Source: Larix kaempferi
Taxonomy: Eukaryota; Streptophyta; Pinopsida; Pinales; Pinaceae
Length of the DNA: 64,000 nucleotides
Reading direction: 5' to 3'
Assembly (NCBI GenBank): GCA_027924585.1
Contig: BSBM01001664.1
Location: forward strand, 922,501-986,500
This document shows, one piece after another, positions 21,291-32,750 of this stretch. The position numbers and the translations under genes were made by a program. The notes beneath the pieces are model-generated. The model had not been told where the DNA came from, did no database searches, and saw nothing but the letters and a program-made list of their open reading frames with translations. The number at the start of each line of letters is the position of its first letter. The stretch's first letter is position 1.

Positions 21291-22037
21291 TTAACAATTT
21301 AATAATATATGTTTCTTAGGGCTCCAAACCTTGTACTCTTCAATCCTCCTTCTAATCCACTTCATATTGACCTTTCTTGCTGTGAGATAGTACTTGTTTG
21401 TCTTTTTACGTTTCTTGTTATAGATCTTGAAGTCTTCACGCCTAGATATATATTTTACTTTAATGTGCATTATGGTATTTGGTTGCACCTCTATTGTCCT
21501 AGATTTTCCTTCAGCTTCTACAAATTCTGCAAACTTTTCATTAATAGTTGTCCTCCATGCTCGGCTACAATCAGTTATGCCATGTGCAATGAAATGCGGA
21601 AACATTAACTCATAGTTCAGCAGTGTCAATGTCTCTTGTTGATGCATATCATCAAATTCTTCAACATCTGCAAACATGGTGTATTCTCCATCAAAAACAT
21701 AGACATCATTTTCAGCATCCGTTGGCTTTTCAATCCAATCTGCAATATACTTCAATTCTGCATCAAAATCAACTATTTTTGCTTTAGCTACTACAACTCC
21801 GGCCAACAAATTATCTATCACCATCATTTCCATTCTAATTAAAATATGGTCTTCTTTAGTAATATATTCATCATCACATCTAGGCTCAGATTCAAATTTT
21901 ACTATAGCATCTGCAGGACTACTTGCAAGATTGCATTTACACATCATATCCGAAGCCTGCATATTCATCTTTCCATCAGCAAATGTTTTCCTCTCACTCA
22001 GGCCTAGGCGACTCCACAGTGGCAGCTCTATGCACAA
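21291..22037 (-). CDS. Unknown 248-codon ORF inside the LTR element
   Basis: The only long frame in the element's interior. It is acidic in the middle (EDHILIRMEM, DFDAELKYIADW, FADVEEFDDMHQQET) and strongly basic at the end (NKKRKKTNKYYL, KWIRRRIEEYK). There is no signal peptide, membrane segment, zinc knuckle or retroviral motif. It starts close to the primer-binding side and ends 75 bp before the 3' LTR, filling the place where gag-pol would be. It could be a captured host gene fragment or a rapidly evolving element protein. I do not recognise it. Confidence 0.5.
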   Translation of the reverse strand: MCIELPLWSRLGLSERKTFADGKMNMQASDMMCKCNLASSPADAIVKFESEPRCDDEYITKEDHILIRMEMMVIDNLLAGVVVAKAKIVDFDAELKYIADWIEKPTDAENDVYVFDGEYTMFADVEEFDDMHQQETLTLLNYELMFPHFIAHGITDCSRAWRTTINEKFAEFVEAEGKSRTIEVQPNTIMHIKVKYISRREDFKIYNKKRKKTNKYYLTARKVNMKWIRRRIEEYKVWSPKKHILLNC

Positions 22038-22723
22038 CTACTATAGCTCTCCAAATCGCTCTCCACACACAGCTCTGTCAAATGTGCTCCCAACTCAAAA
22101 CAGGTAATTTCCCACTCGCTCCTTTACGAACACCAGACGTTGACTAGTAGACATTGACTAGTAGACACTCAATGGAACAGGCTTTCCTCCACACAGGCTA
22201 CTACACAACCTTTCTTTGTGGTCCCTCTCAAAATGTGTCGGGGCAACCCCTATCACATAGAGCACAGTAATCTACTCCTTCACTCGACAATCAAACAGTG
22301 ACTCATGTCCCTCACAGTAGTGGCAGCTCCTTCCACAATGGTATTCTTGCAGCGGTGGCAGCGTCTCTACTCTTCACGCAAGCGTCATGTATTTTTCACG
22401 ACCCAACAATGGTACCCTCTAGTTCTTCACGGTAGACTGCAACATAATCAATTCACTAGCAGCGGCTCTTCCGACCTCTACACTAGATCTCAGCCTCTAA
22501 CCCAGTCACTTCACGCTCTTCAACACAGGCCTTATAGATTTCACAGCCTCGTAGCGGATCCCTCTCAATCGAATCTCAATAGCTCTTCACAGCAGCAGCC
22601 CCTCACTCAGCGATGATGGTATCCTCACTTTCACAACACAGTCACATCACGACTCAATGGGATTTCACAGCAGGCCGCAGACATCAGGCCACGAAGGGCT
22701 CTCACAGCAACAACTCTGATACC

Positions 22724-22734
22724 AATTTAGATTA
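22724..22734 (-). other. Primer-binding site
   Basis: Minus strand TGGTATCAGAG, adjacent to the 5' LTR with no gap. It is complementary to the 3' end of initiator methionine tRNA, the usual primer of plant Copia elements. Confidence 0.85.
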
Positions 22735-23248
22735 AAAGAAGAGAAAGAGAACGAAGGCCCATACACAGAGATGGTAAACACCAATCTATTTATTGCATAT
22801 AAAATTACTTACATATATAGTTGAGAGAGATCTCAACAAACCGAAACTCAGATCCTATATCTATGGATCTCAAACCTCTTATGCTATCTTGAGTAGATTC
22901 ACAACAGGGTAATTTTTAGGGGTGAAATTTAGCCAATTGGCTAATTTTTCAGGTTTTTTTCAAAAAATCAATTCGCTATTTGGTCATTTTTAGTCTCTAA
23001 TATTGCCTATATTTACATAAAATATGTTTTTTAATCATAATATTCGCCAAAATTTACATGTTTCAGTAGTAAACTATAAGTTTATTATTTAATATTCCCC
23101 TACCTATCTATATATATGTTTTTTTCAATCCAAAATAATTGCCTAGAAAACTATATTTAAGTATAATATTAGAATCCTTAAAAAATACCCTGATTCACAA
23201 TAATCTAATCTCTATTGTTAAGCTTATCATTTCGACATTATACCAACA
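22735..23248 (-). repeat. 5' LTR, interrupted by a MITE
   Basis: Matches the other LTR in two pieces, 22735-22904 and 23193-23248. The gap between them is the 288-bp MITE and one copy of its 8-bp duplication. Confidence 0.85.
22905..23192. mobile_element. hAT-type MITE nested in the LTR
   Basis: 288 bp, AT-rich, no ORF. Ends are CAGGGTAATTTTTA and, in reverse, CAGGGTATTTTTTA. It is flanked on both sides by ATTCACAA (22897-22904 and 23193-23200). An 8-bp target duplication with CAGGG-type ends is the hAT pattern. Removing it restores the LTR match. Confidence 0.9.
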
Positions 23249-23539
23249 GACGGTGGGATTATGCTTATTAGGAAGGCCAACGATCTCCTCCCTTTGATTG
23301 CCATAACCTTGTGAAACCAATGGATTCTTTAGAAAACACATGGGCTAAACCTAGCCTTCAAATATTGAGAATACAATCTGAGATGCATATACCTAAGTCA
23401 TGTCCTAATGTTGTAACTCTTTCCATTCACTCCATATAGAGGGCATCATAACATACCAGTTTTTTAAACAAGGAATATATGCACAGACATAAGGGTGTTG
23501 TTTAATGAATAAATTTGGCACCAATTCACATGGCTCGTC

Positions 23540-24816
23540 CACGGGGGGTTCACTCAATGAACTTTTTACATAGCACGATCGTTCGCATGATATTAAAGAA
23601 TATCCCTAATTTCACTAAATATTGGAAAATGCCTCATAAAATTGTATTGTTGAACCCCTCTCCCAATATGCCTTTCCAATTAAGAAAACCCCTAGTTTCA
23701 CCATATATTGTAGGTATCCATTTTTATCAACCCATTTTTAATACCCCCTTTATATTGTATTATCAAGTTGTAACAAATAGGATCCCTAACACATATTAAT
23801 ATAAGAAAACAAGATGCTAAATAAAATAATAGTATAATGCTCATAATGATCCCACCAGGATTGCAGGTGCGACTGATCAATTTGTAATGTTGGATAGTGG
23901 AAGACCAAATGAAATAGTACCGGGGAAGGAAAAATGTGTAAAAGGAAACCCAGTCAAGAGATCAACATAACAAAGAATGTAAAAGATTGATAGTCCACTA
24001 TTTAGTACAATGCTTAGAAAAGATGAGAATTGCAAAGGTTTCACACCACAGCCTACCAATCTACCAATTTTATATCATGTAAATACAAGTATAACCATAA
24101 AGAGCTCATGTTTTCTATAATCTTAATAAATTAAACTCCATAAAAATGCAAAATTGAAACCATTTCATCGATGGAATCCCCTACCTTCCTATCAAAACAA
24201 ACATCTTGGTTCCAGTGAGCCAAGAAACATTGATCTCACTTTTCTTGTTGTCGTGGAGCAAGGTTTGATTGAATCTCAATACCCACCGAAACTCCAACCT
24301 AAAAAATGAGGACTTATATCTTTTATTCGAATGCATACAAAAAAAAATACAATTGTTCAACTATGGAACCCTTGATTAGCTACATATATTAACTTAAAGA
24401 TGAAAAACAATACAACATCAATTCAAACCAATCCTAAATAAGCTATTAAATGAGGATTTCTCAAGGCTAGTAATCCAAAGAGACTTCCATCGATATAATC
24501 ATTGCTACACTATTATCAGATTTATGCAAAACTTAGGATCACAAGCAATATCAAATAAAAATGGAGGGTCCATAAGTTTTAGGTTGGTATGAATTGAGCC
24601 CATGATTTGGAGGTATGAATCCATCCCACGATTTGGAGGTTATTCCTCAGGCCACCCAAATAAAATAACCCCCAATATTTATATTACTATGTCATATTAA
24701 AAACCCCCCTTGACCCCTTAATATGAAGCAATATATTTTTGAGGTTTTTAAGAATATTCAAACTCCCAATATGAATGGGCGTGATATGATATTACCTCAC
24801 TAGTGAACCCCCCGTG
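23540..24816. mobile_element. 1.28-kb non-autonomous DNA transposon (8-bp duplication)
   Basis: Ends are CACGGGGGGTTCACT at 23540-23554 and its exact reverse complement at 24802-24816. GGCTCGTC occurs directly outside both ends (23532-23539 and 24817-24824). The interior is AT-rich with CCCCCTT/AAGGGG blocks and no convincing coding sequence. Eight-base duplications suggest hAT, but the G-run ends are unusual and a P-type origin is not excluded. Confidence 0.85.
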
Positions 24817-24824
24817 GGCTCGTC

Positions 24825-27800
24825 ACTCGTTCAAAATGGGCAGTGCCTCAATTGAATCCCATCGAGGGGGTTTCTATTACTGCAAACCCTTAGCGAATTG
24901 CAGTCTAGAGTCTCCAAGAGTTTCCATCATCGACGAATCTTTGACACGACTAAGAAATACCACGATTCTTAAGAATGTCATATTTTCATTATGAGTTGAT
25001 AACAAAGAAAATATATCACTCATAACTAACAATGTTCTAAGCATCTTGATGGCATAAGAATGAAATCATTTCATTTTTCTTAACGTGTTCAAAAAAAAAA
25101 TTCTTATATCATTTTTCTTAATGTGTTAAAAAAAAAAAATTATTTCATTTTTCTTAATTTTTTCAAAGTTTCTATGTTTTTCCCATGTTTCAATGTTATG
25201 TAGTAAAATAGTAATCCCTTATCACTTAAATGTTCTGCGTGGTTTTTTATTTTTATTTTGTTGGTTGTTAATAAAGAAATTAACCTAGCCACTCATCACC
25301 TCTTCTTCTTGTCTATTATGTATTTTGAAATTATGTATTTTGAAATCAAACACTATGGATTTAGAGCTATAAATTTTGGTAAGATGTTCTTTTCAATTTT
25401 GATTAGACAAAGACTATGACTTATAGAGAAACCTTGGCCTTATCCTTCTTTTGGCTATCCTCACATAAAACATATCCAAATAAAATTTAATCCAAAATTT
25501 TCATATTATATATATTCAAATTTCTATGTTATATTATATAAGTTTGCACAATTTCATTTTTATTTATCAAATTCGATCATAATACACCATGGATCATGCA
25601 TGCAAGTTCACGTGTAGAGGAATCCAAAACAACACATACATTGGAAACACCGCTTTATTAAACTTCTTTTCACAAAGGAAAAAGAGAACTTTATAAAACA
25701 ATTTCGTTCCAGAATTGCAATTTGTTTTTTTAATTAACTACTTTTACCAAGAGCATATTATATTTATTTGGCTTTTCAACTCAATTCATGGTGAAATATT
25801 CTTTTGAAATAAAAATTCAACGATCATTTTCAAAGTAAATGATGAATGAAAAACATGAGTAAATGAGTTTATTTCTTTTAATTATAAATTAAACTTTTTA
25901 ATAAAAACAAAAGTTTGATAAGTCATTTTTTAATAAACTTCATTGTCGAGGGGTTAATTTTTCAATAAAAACTTGTATGGCGAGGTATATAAAAATATAA
26001 AACTTATATCAATGTACAAGTGGGCATTCTCCATTTAAATATTACTAAAAACATCAAATTTTCAATCAATTGGATGAGAATTTTGAAATGAAATTCCAAC
26101 TCTAGTCCGGAGCATAACATAATAAAAAGGTAAATATCAATGCACAAGTAGACATCCTTCATTTAAATATTACTAAAAACATCAAATTTTCAATCAATTG
26201 GACGAGAATTTTGAAATGAAATTCCAACCCTAGTCGGGAGCAGAACTTAAAATAAAAAGGTAAATATCAATGCACAAGTGGGCATCCGGCATTTAAATAT
26301 TGCTAAAAAAAACCATCGAATTTTCAATCAATTGGATGAGAATTTCCACGTGAGAGGCGGTAGGAGATTTATCCCGTATCCAGATTAGGTTTAGTGTTAA
26401 GAGTGTTCGTGAGAATTAATTGAATGAATAGCAACAAACGCTAAGATCCTATTATGAACCAAGTGATAAGAAGCCATTTTAAAATAATAAATTATTTAAA
26501 ATTGCTTTTGAGAAAGATAATATCAATAACATCACAAACTTACTTATCTTCATCGTTTGAATAGCCATGAAGATACCAAGATGCCATCGAGGTGAAGTCC
26601 AAATTTAAATGATGACTTTTGTGGATGATATTTACATTGAATGTTGAAACAGGATAATCTAATATTATATCTAAATAATAATGTAAGAAATCAATTTATT
26701 TCATTTCAGTGTCCAAGTTTTCATTGCCACTTATAAACAATTTTAGATCAATACTCTAATCTCTTTCAAGTTCTTCAATTTCTCAATTTTTTTAAATAAA
26801 TAGCATCCTTAATTTTATAAAATTATGTGATTGGCTATTATCATAAGAATAAACATATATTTCCTTATTGCTTTATTAAGAATACTTAAATTCTATTAGT
26901 TCAAGATACATGATTTCATCTTTTTTATAAATAGGTTTCTAATCTTAAATTTTCATATAAGTGTTTAGGTATAAATTTAATTATTATTCAATACTTAAAT
27001 TGAATATTAATTTATGTTAAAGTTTTAATTAAGATGTTTTATACATATAACTAGTACAAATGATTCAATAAATATTTCTAACACAAGTAATTTAATGACT
27101 AACTAAATCTATAATAATTAATGATTAATTTCAAAAAAATCAAAACAATTTTATAATTGTTATTCAGATTAAAAGACTTTTGAAACTCTTAACAACCTAA
27201 AATATGGATAGAAAACAATCTTACTTAAACCCTATATTACAATTGGTTTCTTGAGACCATCCATCAATAGTCTTAAAATAGATGATATGCTTGTTTCATA
27301 AAAGCTTGTCATAGCAACCCTCAACCCCAAACGAACATTTAAATATTATCATCTCTTAGTATAATTATATTTGAGCAATATTTAAAGAAGTTTCCTATAT
27401 AAATGAAGAAACAATAAAACACTAAAATAAATTATACATCAATAAATATTTTAAATTAATTTTATTTATTTAAATAAAATAAAAGTTTAAAAAATATGTT
27501 TCTATTTAATTTTGTTAGATTATTAATTTTTTTATAACATTTAAAATTGTATTATTCACCCTCAATCAACTTGATTTTCGGTGCTCCTATCATAAGTGTT
27601 TAAGAATTATGATTATGGTAGGATTTATGTGTATTGTAATATTATATATAATTATTTTATCAATTTATTTTATATTATTAATTTTTGTTATATTATTAAT
27701 TTGAAGAGAAATATATTTAGAAGTAGGTTATGCAAATAAGTATATAATTATAATGTTATTAGAAAAATATTTTATTATGGATATTTAAAGTTAGTAATAA

Positions 27801-29580
27801 TACAATAAATTACATTTTTTATTTTATTTTTTTAAATTACAATTTTGAAATATAAAAGTCATATTTAGATTGATTTAACATAATTTGCATTCAAAAATTA
27901 TAAGTGGATTCATATTGTTGTATACAAAATAAATTAATTAATTCTATAATATGAATATTGTTATCATATTATCATTATTAGAAAATTAGATTTACCAAAT
28001 TCTTAGCTCTATTGAAAAGATTAAAACATGTTTTAATAAAAATATAAGATATATACAGGTATATGGTGATTTATTCTAGCATATCTTATATATGACAATT
28101 ATATAATCTATATTGACTAGATTAACCTTGAATTTTTATGAGGGTATTATTCTAAATCAAAAGCAAATTAATACCTTACCAACTTTAAACATTTTCACAT
28201 GCATAGCTCACAACTTTATTGGTTGTGATTTGTATGCACAGTTTTTAATGGATGTGTATTCATACAAATCATTGTTCTTTGACTTTTGACATTCACCTTT
28301 CTAAATCATTAATAATGATAGAACAACAATGCTTTTTAGGAGTTATAAAAGTTTCAGTTGTGCTAAGATTTTAAATGGATCCATATTACATATTTTTTAA
28401 TCCCTTGAAATGCAATTAGGCTATTCATGTTATATTGTGTTTACTTTTTTGATATGCAATTTAGAGATCCTCAAACTAAGATCCATGAACTAGGTTATCT
28501 ATATTATACCATCTTTACTCTTTTGAAATGCACATATAATTTGATTATTCTAAACTAAAAGGCACCCACTATGTAATTATGCTATCCATATTATAGTGCC
28601 TTCATTATCTTGAAATGTAAATTAATTATCCCTAAACTCAACAAGACTAGCTACTACTTAACACCTATTAAATTAATTATAATGATATACATATAATGAA
28701 AATTTATTCCAATGTTTTTTTAAGTCAAACATATATAAGTTAAAGAATTTAAATCAAAGTATACATTAAAAAATAGAAAAATATATAAAACTAATACAAA
28801 TTTATCTTAAATTTAAATTTATGAATTTATGTCAATTTTATTTTTTTATTTTTTTATTTTTTATTAAATTAACCACTTTCATTTTAATTAAAATACATAT
28901 CCATATATTTATTAAATTTTATCTTCAGTTTAACTTATTTATCGAAATGTCCATGGTATGCATATCAACACTCTGAAAACCATGGGTTAGCCATAAGGTG
29001 TTTTACTCTATGAACATACTGTTAAACTTATTCTGGTTAACATTCTACGATACCGGGACAATATAACTAAGAATTACTCTAGTATCATAAGCAAAAAATA
29101 TTTTTGATTTTGTTAATTTAATTATGCAATATTTTTAGTTAGTTTTGGTTTTGATAATATGTTTAATGAAAAATTTATCAAAATTATTTTTTAATTGTAA
29201 ATTATTAAGTAGATAAATTGAATTTATTTTAAAAATAATTATGTTAATGTATTTATACTAATTTAATGTTTTTATAATTTAAAAATACTATCCAATCTAT
29301 TAAATAGAAATTAATGTTGAGGCAGTTGGGCTAGATGTTAAATAACTTCAAATCCAACTACAAGCAACTCAACTTGAGCAACATTAAAGCGATAATTTTT
29401 CCAATATTTTTGCAATTACTCAAACTAAATTCAGCTTCAAAACAAACTGGATATTTTTTCCAAACATTTCAACTAAATTCATTTAACCAAAGAAAATTAT
29501 TTTATTATTAAAACAATAAATTTTTAATAAAAAAATTAACAACTCAAATTTTGGTATTTTATTTTTAATAACATTATCCA
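24825..29580. other. AT-rich intergenic DNA, no gene
   Basis: No frame above 60 codons with gene-like composition between about 25000 and 29580. Contents are poly-A and poly-T tracts, a 129-bp tandem repeat at 26000-26345 and degenerate repeats of an 'ATTATGCTATCCATATTATA'-like unit at about 28400-28640. Heavily decayed mobile DNA is the likely origin. Confidence 0.5.
26000..26345 (+). repeat. About 129-bp tandem repeat, 2.7 copies
   Basis: AATGTACAAG/AATGCACAAG occurs at 26011, 26139 and 26269. Units share CATTTAAATATTACTAAAAA and TTTTCAATCAATTGGA and are about 90 percent alike. Confidence 0.8.
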
Positions 29581-29589
29581 GTCCTTCGG

Positions 29590-29743
29590 TGTTTCATAGG
29601 GCCGAAATCTTGAAGGATCTAATCAGTTGGCCGATAAGATGTCCAAACAGAAACTTGAAGAAGTAGATGGATATCTTTTTTGGGAAGAATATTTTGAGGA
29701 GAAGCTCCAAGATAATAAATCTGAATATTTCTTTGATTAAATT
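29590..29743 (+). pseudogene. LINE RNase H C-terminal fragment
   Basis: From 29612 the frame reads EGSNQLADKMSKQKLEEVDG, a tail rich in W, E and F, and a stop at 29741-29743. The N..AD.LSK pattern followed by a WEEYF-type end matches the end of the RNase H domain at 32751-33240, so both come from one plant LINE family. The upstream histidine part is in another frame, so it is broken. Only the last 45 or so codons remain. Confidence 0.6.
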
Positions 29744-29754
29744 GTTCTGAATAG

Positions 29755-29930
29755 AATAGTATCTGAATAAGATGATAATTACATTTTTAGAAAATGGTTG
29801 AAAATGTTTATATTATGTCATTCTGTAATATTTTTGAAAATAAAATAGTATCTGAATAGGATGATAATTACATTTTTGGAAAATGATTAAAAATGTTTAT
29901 ATTATGCCATTCTGTAATATTTTTGAAAAA
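29755..29930 (+). repeat. 89-bp direct repeat, two copies
   Basis: ATAGTATCTGAATA..GATGATAATTACATTTTT blocks start near 29756 and 29845 and are almost identical. They probably lie in the 3' trailer of the LINE fragment. Confidence 0.75.
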
Positions 29931-30116
29931 ACAGACTGGAAGAGAATCAGGATCAGCGTCATAATATTTGGCAGATCTATTATTTTACTGTTTTAATTCA
30001 TTTTGAATATAAATAATACACTTCTGAAAAAAAACCAAACGTTCAACGTTTCAGCGTTTGAACATGTACAGTAAATTCAGCGTAATATTGAGAAAGCTTT
30101 CTATTTCATTTTATCT

Positions 30117-30265
30117 TCACGCCCTTCCCGTTGAGAGCTTCTGAGACGATGGACTGACCCTTCCGTTTGGCCGCCTTCCGCTAGACATTTCCTCAAGAAT
30201 CTTGTCATCTGGATTAGCCGTGACGGCATACCCAAATCCGCCCATGGTAGATAGACCTATAATCT
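30117..30265 (-). other. Orphaned C-terminal tail of the lectin kinase
   Basis: Immediately after the kinase stop codon another minus-strand frame stays open to a TGA at 30119-30117. It reads STMGGFGYAVTANPDDKILE then EMSSGRR. The dead paralogue has the matching TMGGFGYASTTNAKE and EMSSGSW in the same place. Aligning the two copies suggests one base was lost after the AAT codon at 30271-30269, which moved about 50 residues out of frame. Confidence 0.6.
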
Positions 30266-32185
30266 TCAATTAAACGGAGCCCTCTGGACGTCAGGAAGAG
30301 GAGCTTCACCTTCTAGTATCTGGCACACATGCCGTATCCCCAATCTCCTCCCCGCCTCAGGACGGGAGCACAACAACCCCAGTTTCAACACCTTCTCCAT
30401 TTCACCCGCCTCGTATTCACTCCCCAGCTTTGGATCTGCAGCGTCCAGCAGCTCGCCATGGGCATACAGCTCCCACACCCAATCTACCAAAGTCAGTTGT
30501 TCGGCGTCTGTGGATAGATCCACGGGCTTCCTCCCACACGCCACTTCCAACAGCAGAACGCCAAAGCTGAACACGTCCGAGCTCGGCGTGACCTTCCCCG
30601 TCCGTGTCAGCTCCGGCGCTATGTACCCCAATGTTCCCATAACACGACTTGTCCCCGGGTTCTTGCTGTGATCGTACAGCCGAGCGAGGCCGAAGTCTCC
30701 CAGCCGCCCGTTGAGCTCCGAATCCAGCAGCACGTTGCTTGATTTGATGTCTCTGTGGATGACTCTCTTCTCCCATTCCTCGTGCAGATACAGGAGCCCT
30801 GCCGCCACGCCCTTCAGGATCACGTATCGCCGAGCCCACGGCAGGATCATCGTCGGGTTCTCGAATATGAGTTTGTCGAGGCTGCCGTTGGGCATGTAGT
30901 CGTAAACGATGAATAGCTGCTTCTGCCTCCTACACCAGCCCCGGAGCTGTACCAGGTTCCTGTGCTGCATACGCCCCATGGTCGAGATCTCTGCTACGAA
31001 TCCCTTCATTCCCTCTGTGAACTCCTTCGTTATGAATTTAACGGCGACTTCCTGACCGCTGCCAGGGAGAACGCCCCTGTAAACCTTGGCGAAACCCCCC
31101 TGGCCCAAAACATTTTCGTCCCTGAATCCACTCGTGGCGATGCTGAGCTCCTTGTAAGTGAATCTATGGGGCCAGAATTCCTGCTCCCATTCTTCGATCT
31201 TTTCTCTGTATTTCGCTCTTTTGAGAAACACGGCAACAACCACCAACAAGAAGACAATCAGAACTGCCGTTGTAACGCTAGCGATGAATCCCCCTCTCAA
31301 ACGCTTGGGACGCTTGGAATAATACTTCTTATCAAACGATGGGAGATGCGAGATATTCAGTGGTGGTGCTGTGCCTTCGGTGGTGAAGCTCCACGCAAGA
31401 ATGTAATGGTCTTCGGCAAATATTCCCGTAGCAGCTGAAAAACCAACGAACATCTTTTCTTGCAGAACGCTCTGTAGATCGATTTTCAGAGATATGAGGG
31501 GCTTCTGCGGTCTCGGCAAGCCGATCAACGTTATGCTAACGTTGAGGCGGCTTTGAAGATGGTCGTAATCGATCCAGACCTGTATGTTGTGTCCGTTCTT
31601 GAGACTGAATCCTTGGAAGTCCTCCCCGTTCCAGTAGCCTGTGGTCTTGGCCTCAACTGACACGACACTGTTGATGTCCACGCCCACGTGGTTGCCGTCG
31701 GGATCATCGAATTCAGAATTCTTGACCGTATCGAACTCAACTGCAAACAAGTGATTAGACGGCTGCCCGTTGCTGGTGAAATTAGGGACGCCCAAATACA
31801 TGGCCGGCAGAGCTCCCGCGGGATATAGGTAGGGCGTCATCATGAAAGCTAATCCATGGCCACCTGCGTTAGAGGGGGGAGGCACAATGGAGAAAACGAA
31901 GGTGGTGCTGAAGGACGAGGGCGTGCTATTTATTTTCATCTGAACGGGAAATGAATACAGTGCCCTGCCGAATTTGTTAGGCGAGCTATCTGTGAGAGCG
32001 AGCACGTAATCGGAGCTTATGAATGAAGCAACCCCCTCGTAATTCAAGTTTATGCTGTTTCCATCCATCACGAAAGTGGTAGCTGTAAAAACTGGTATGA
32101 CAAGGGAGATGAAAACCAGAGTGAGGCAGCCGACCCAGGCTCTTAGAAAAACTGGAGAGAGACAATCTCTTCTGCAAGAATCCAT
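30266..32185 (-). CDS. L-type lectin-domain receptor kinase (LecRLK)
   Basis: A 639-residue, intron-free membrane receptor kinase, as usual for this family. It would sense an extracellular ligand at the plasma membrane and phosphorylate Ser/Thr targets. Order: signal peptide (about 1-35); legume-lectin domain (about 36-275) with metal-site-like VEFDT (149-152) and FDDPDGNHVGVDIN (159-172); transmembrane helix (about 298-321) followed by KRAKYREK; kinase domain (about 355-625). Kinase landmarks are LGQGGFAKVYRG, Lys383 in VAVK, Glu399, HRD 477-479, DFG 497-499 and APE 523-525, so it looks catalytically complete and of the RD type. The far C-lobe reads RPEAGRRLGIRHV where relatives usually have RP.MRQV. 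The C-terminal tail is missing (see 30117-30265). GC content is clearly higher than the flanks. The ligand cannot be inferred. Confidence 0.93.
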   Translation of the reverse strand: MDSCRRDCLSPVFLRAWVGCLTLVFISLVIPVFTATTFVMDGNSINLNYEGVASFISSDYVLALTDSSPNKFGRALYSFPVQMKINSTPSSFSTTFVFSIVPPPSNAGGHGLAFMMTPYLYPAGALPAMYLGVPNFTSNGQPSNHLFAVEFDTVKNSEFDDPDGNHVGVDINSVVSVEAKTTGYWNGEDFQGFSLKNGHNIQVWIDYDHLQSRLNVSITLIGLPRPQKPLISLKIDLQSVLQEKMFVGFSAATGIFAEDHYILAWSFTTEGTAPPLNISHLPSFDKKYYSKRPKRLRGGFIASVTTAVLIVFLLVVVAVFLKRAKYREKIEEWEQEFWPHRFTYKELSIATSGFRDENVLGQGGFAKVYRGVLPGSGQEVAVKFITKEFTEGMKGFVAEISTMGRMQHRNLVQLRGWCRRQKQLFIVYDYMPNGSLDKLIFENPTMILPWARRYVILKGVAAGLLYLHEEWEKRVIHRDIKSSNVLLDSELNGRLGDFGLARLYDHSKNPGTSRVMGTLGYIAPELTRTGKVTPSSDVFSFGVLLLEVACGRKPVDLSTDAEQLTLVDWVWELYAHGELLDAADPKLGSEYEAGEMEKVLKLGLLCSRPEAGRRLGIRHVCQILEGEAPLPDVQRAPFN

Positions 32186-32283
32186 GTATTTTTCTCGGTG
32201 TTATGAACACACCATTTTGACTGTGGATCGTCTTTGCTGTGTGTTAGATTTATTGACCATAATGTAAAACAAAGCGATGAGTG

Positions 32284-32420
32284 TAGGCGGGCACGCGAAA
32301 TTTGTGGGATCGGTCTATTCACTGAAGCCACGATTGTAGGCGGGCACGCGAATTTTGTGGTATCCTTTGGATGTCGGTAGGCGGGCACGCGAATTTTGTG
32401 GTATCCTTTGGATGTCGGTA
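32284..32420 (-). promoter_or_regulatory. Three-copy GC-rich repeat upstream of LecRLK
   Basis: TAGGCGGGCACGCGAA occurs at 32284, 32337 and 32378, each followed by (A/T)TTTGTGG. The last two units are identical over about 41 bp. They lie about 100-240 bp upstream of the start codon, in the expected promoter. A regulatory role is inference. No strong TATA box was seen. Confidence 0.55.
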
Positions 32421-32750
32421 GCATGTGTTTGGAATCCCATCAATGAATGACTTCTTTCACATCTCCACGTGAATAGTGTTTCAAACTTTGTTTTGTAACA
32501 GTAAATAAAAAAAATCTGTTGGTAAAATTATGAAATCATGTGTTTTTTTTAGGGCAAAAAAAACATATTATTGTTATTCAATACTGAATTAAATAGTATA
32601 TACTGAATTAAATAGTATATGATATGATTATACAAAAATTGTTTTTCCAAATATTCTCTTAAACTTAAAGTTTGGAATAATCTCCCCAAAAATATACAAA
32701 AATCAAATATTTACAACATCCATATACCAAAAAAAGAGTTCCAAGTGATT

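Larger units (their letters stand above)
20981..23248 (-). mobile_element. Short non-autonomous Copia-like LTR retrotransposon
   Basis: On the minus strand the 5' LTR is 23248-22735 (about 218 bp without the nested MITE) and the 3' LTR is 21216-20981 (236 bp). Both begin TGTTG and end ATCTAAAT. TGGTATCAGAG, complementary to initiator methionine tRNA, touches the 5' LTR at 22734-22724. A purine tract TTAAGGGAGGA abuts the 3' LTR. Flanks GACGT (left) and GACGG (right) look like a 5-bp target duplication with one change. The 1.5-kb interior has no gag, protease, integrase or reverse transcriptase, so it must have been moved by another element's proteins. The ends are TG...AT rather than the usual TG...CA. 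Confidence 0.85.

Noticed and set aside
30417-30839. 140-codon minus-strand ORF and several plus-strand ORFs inside the kinase gene
   Set aside because: Shadow frames of the GC-rich LecRLK coding sequence.
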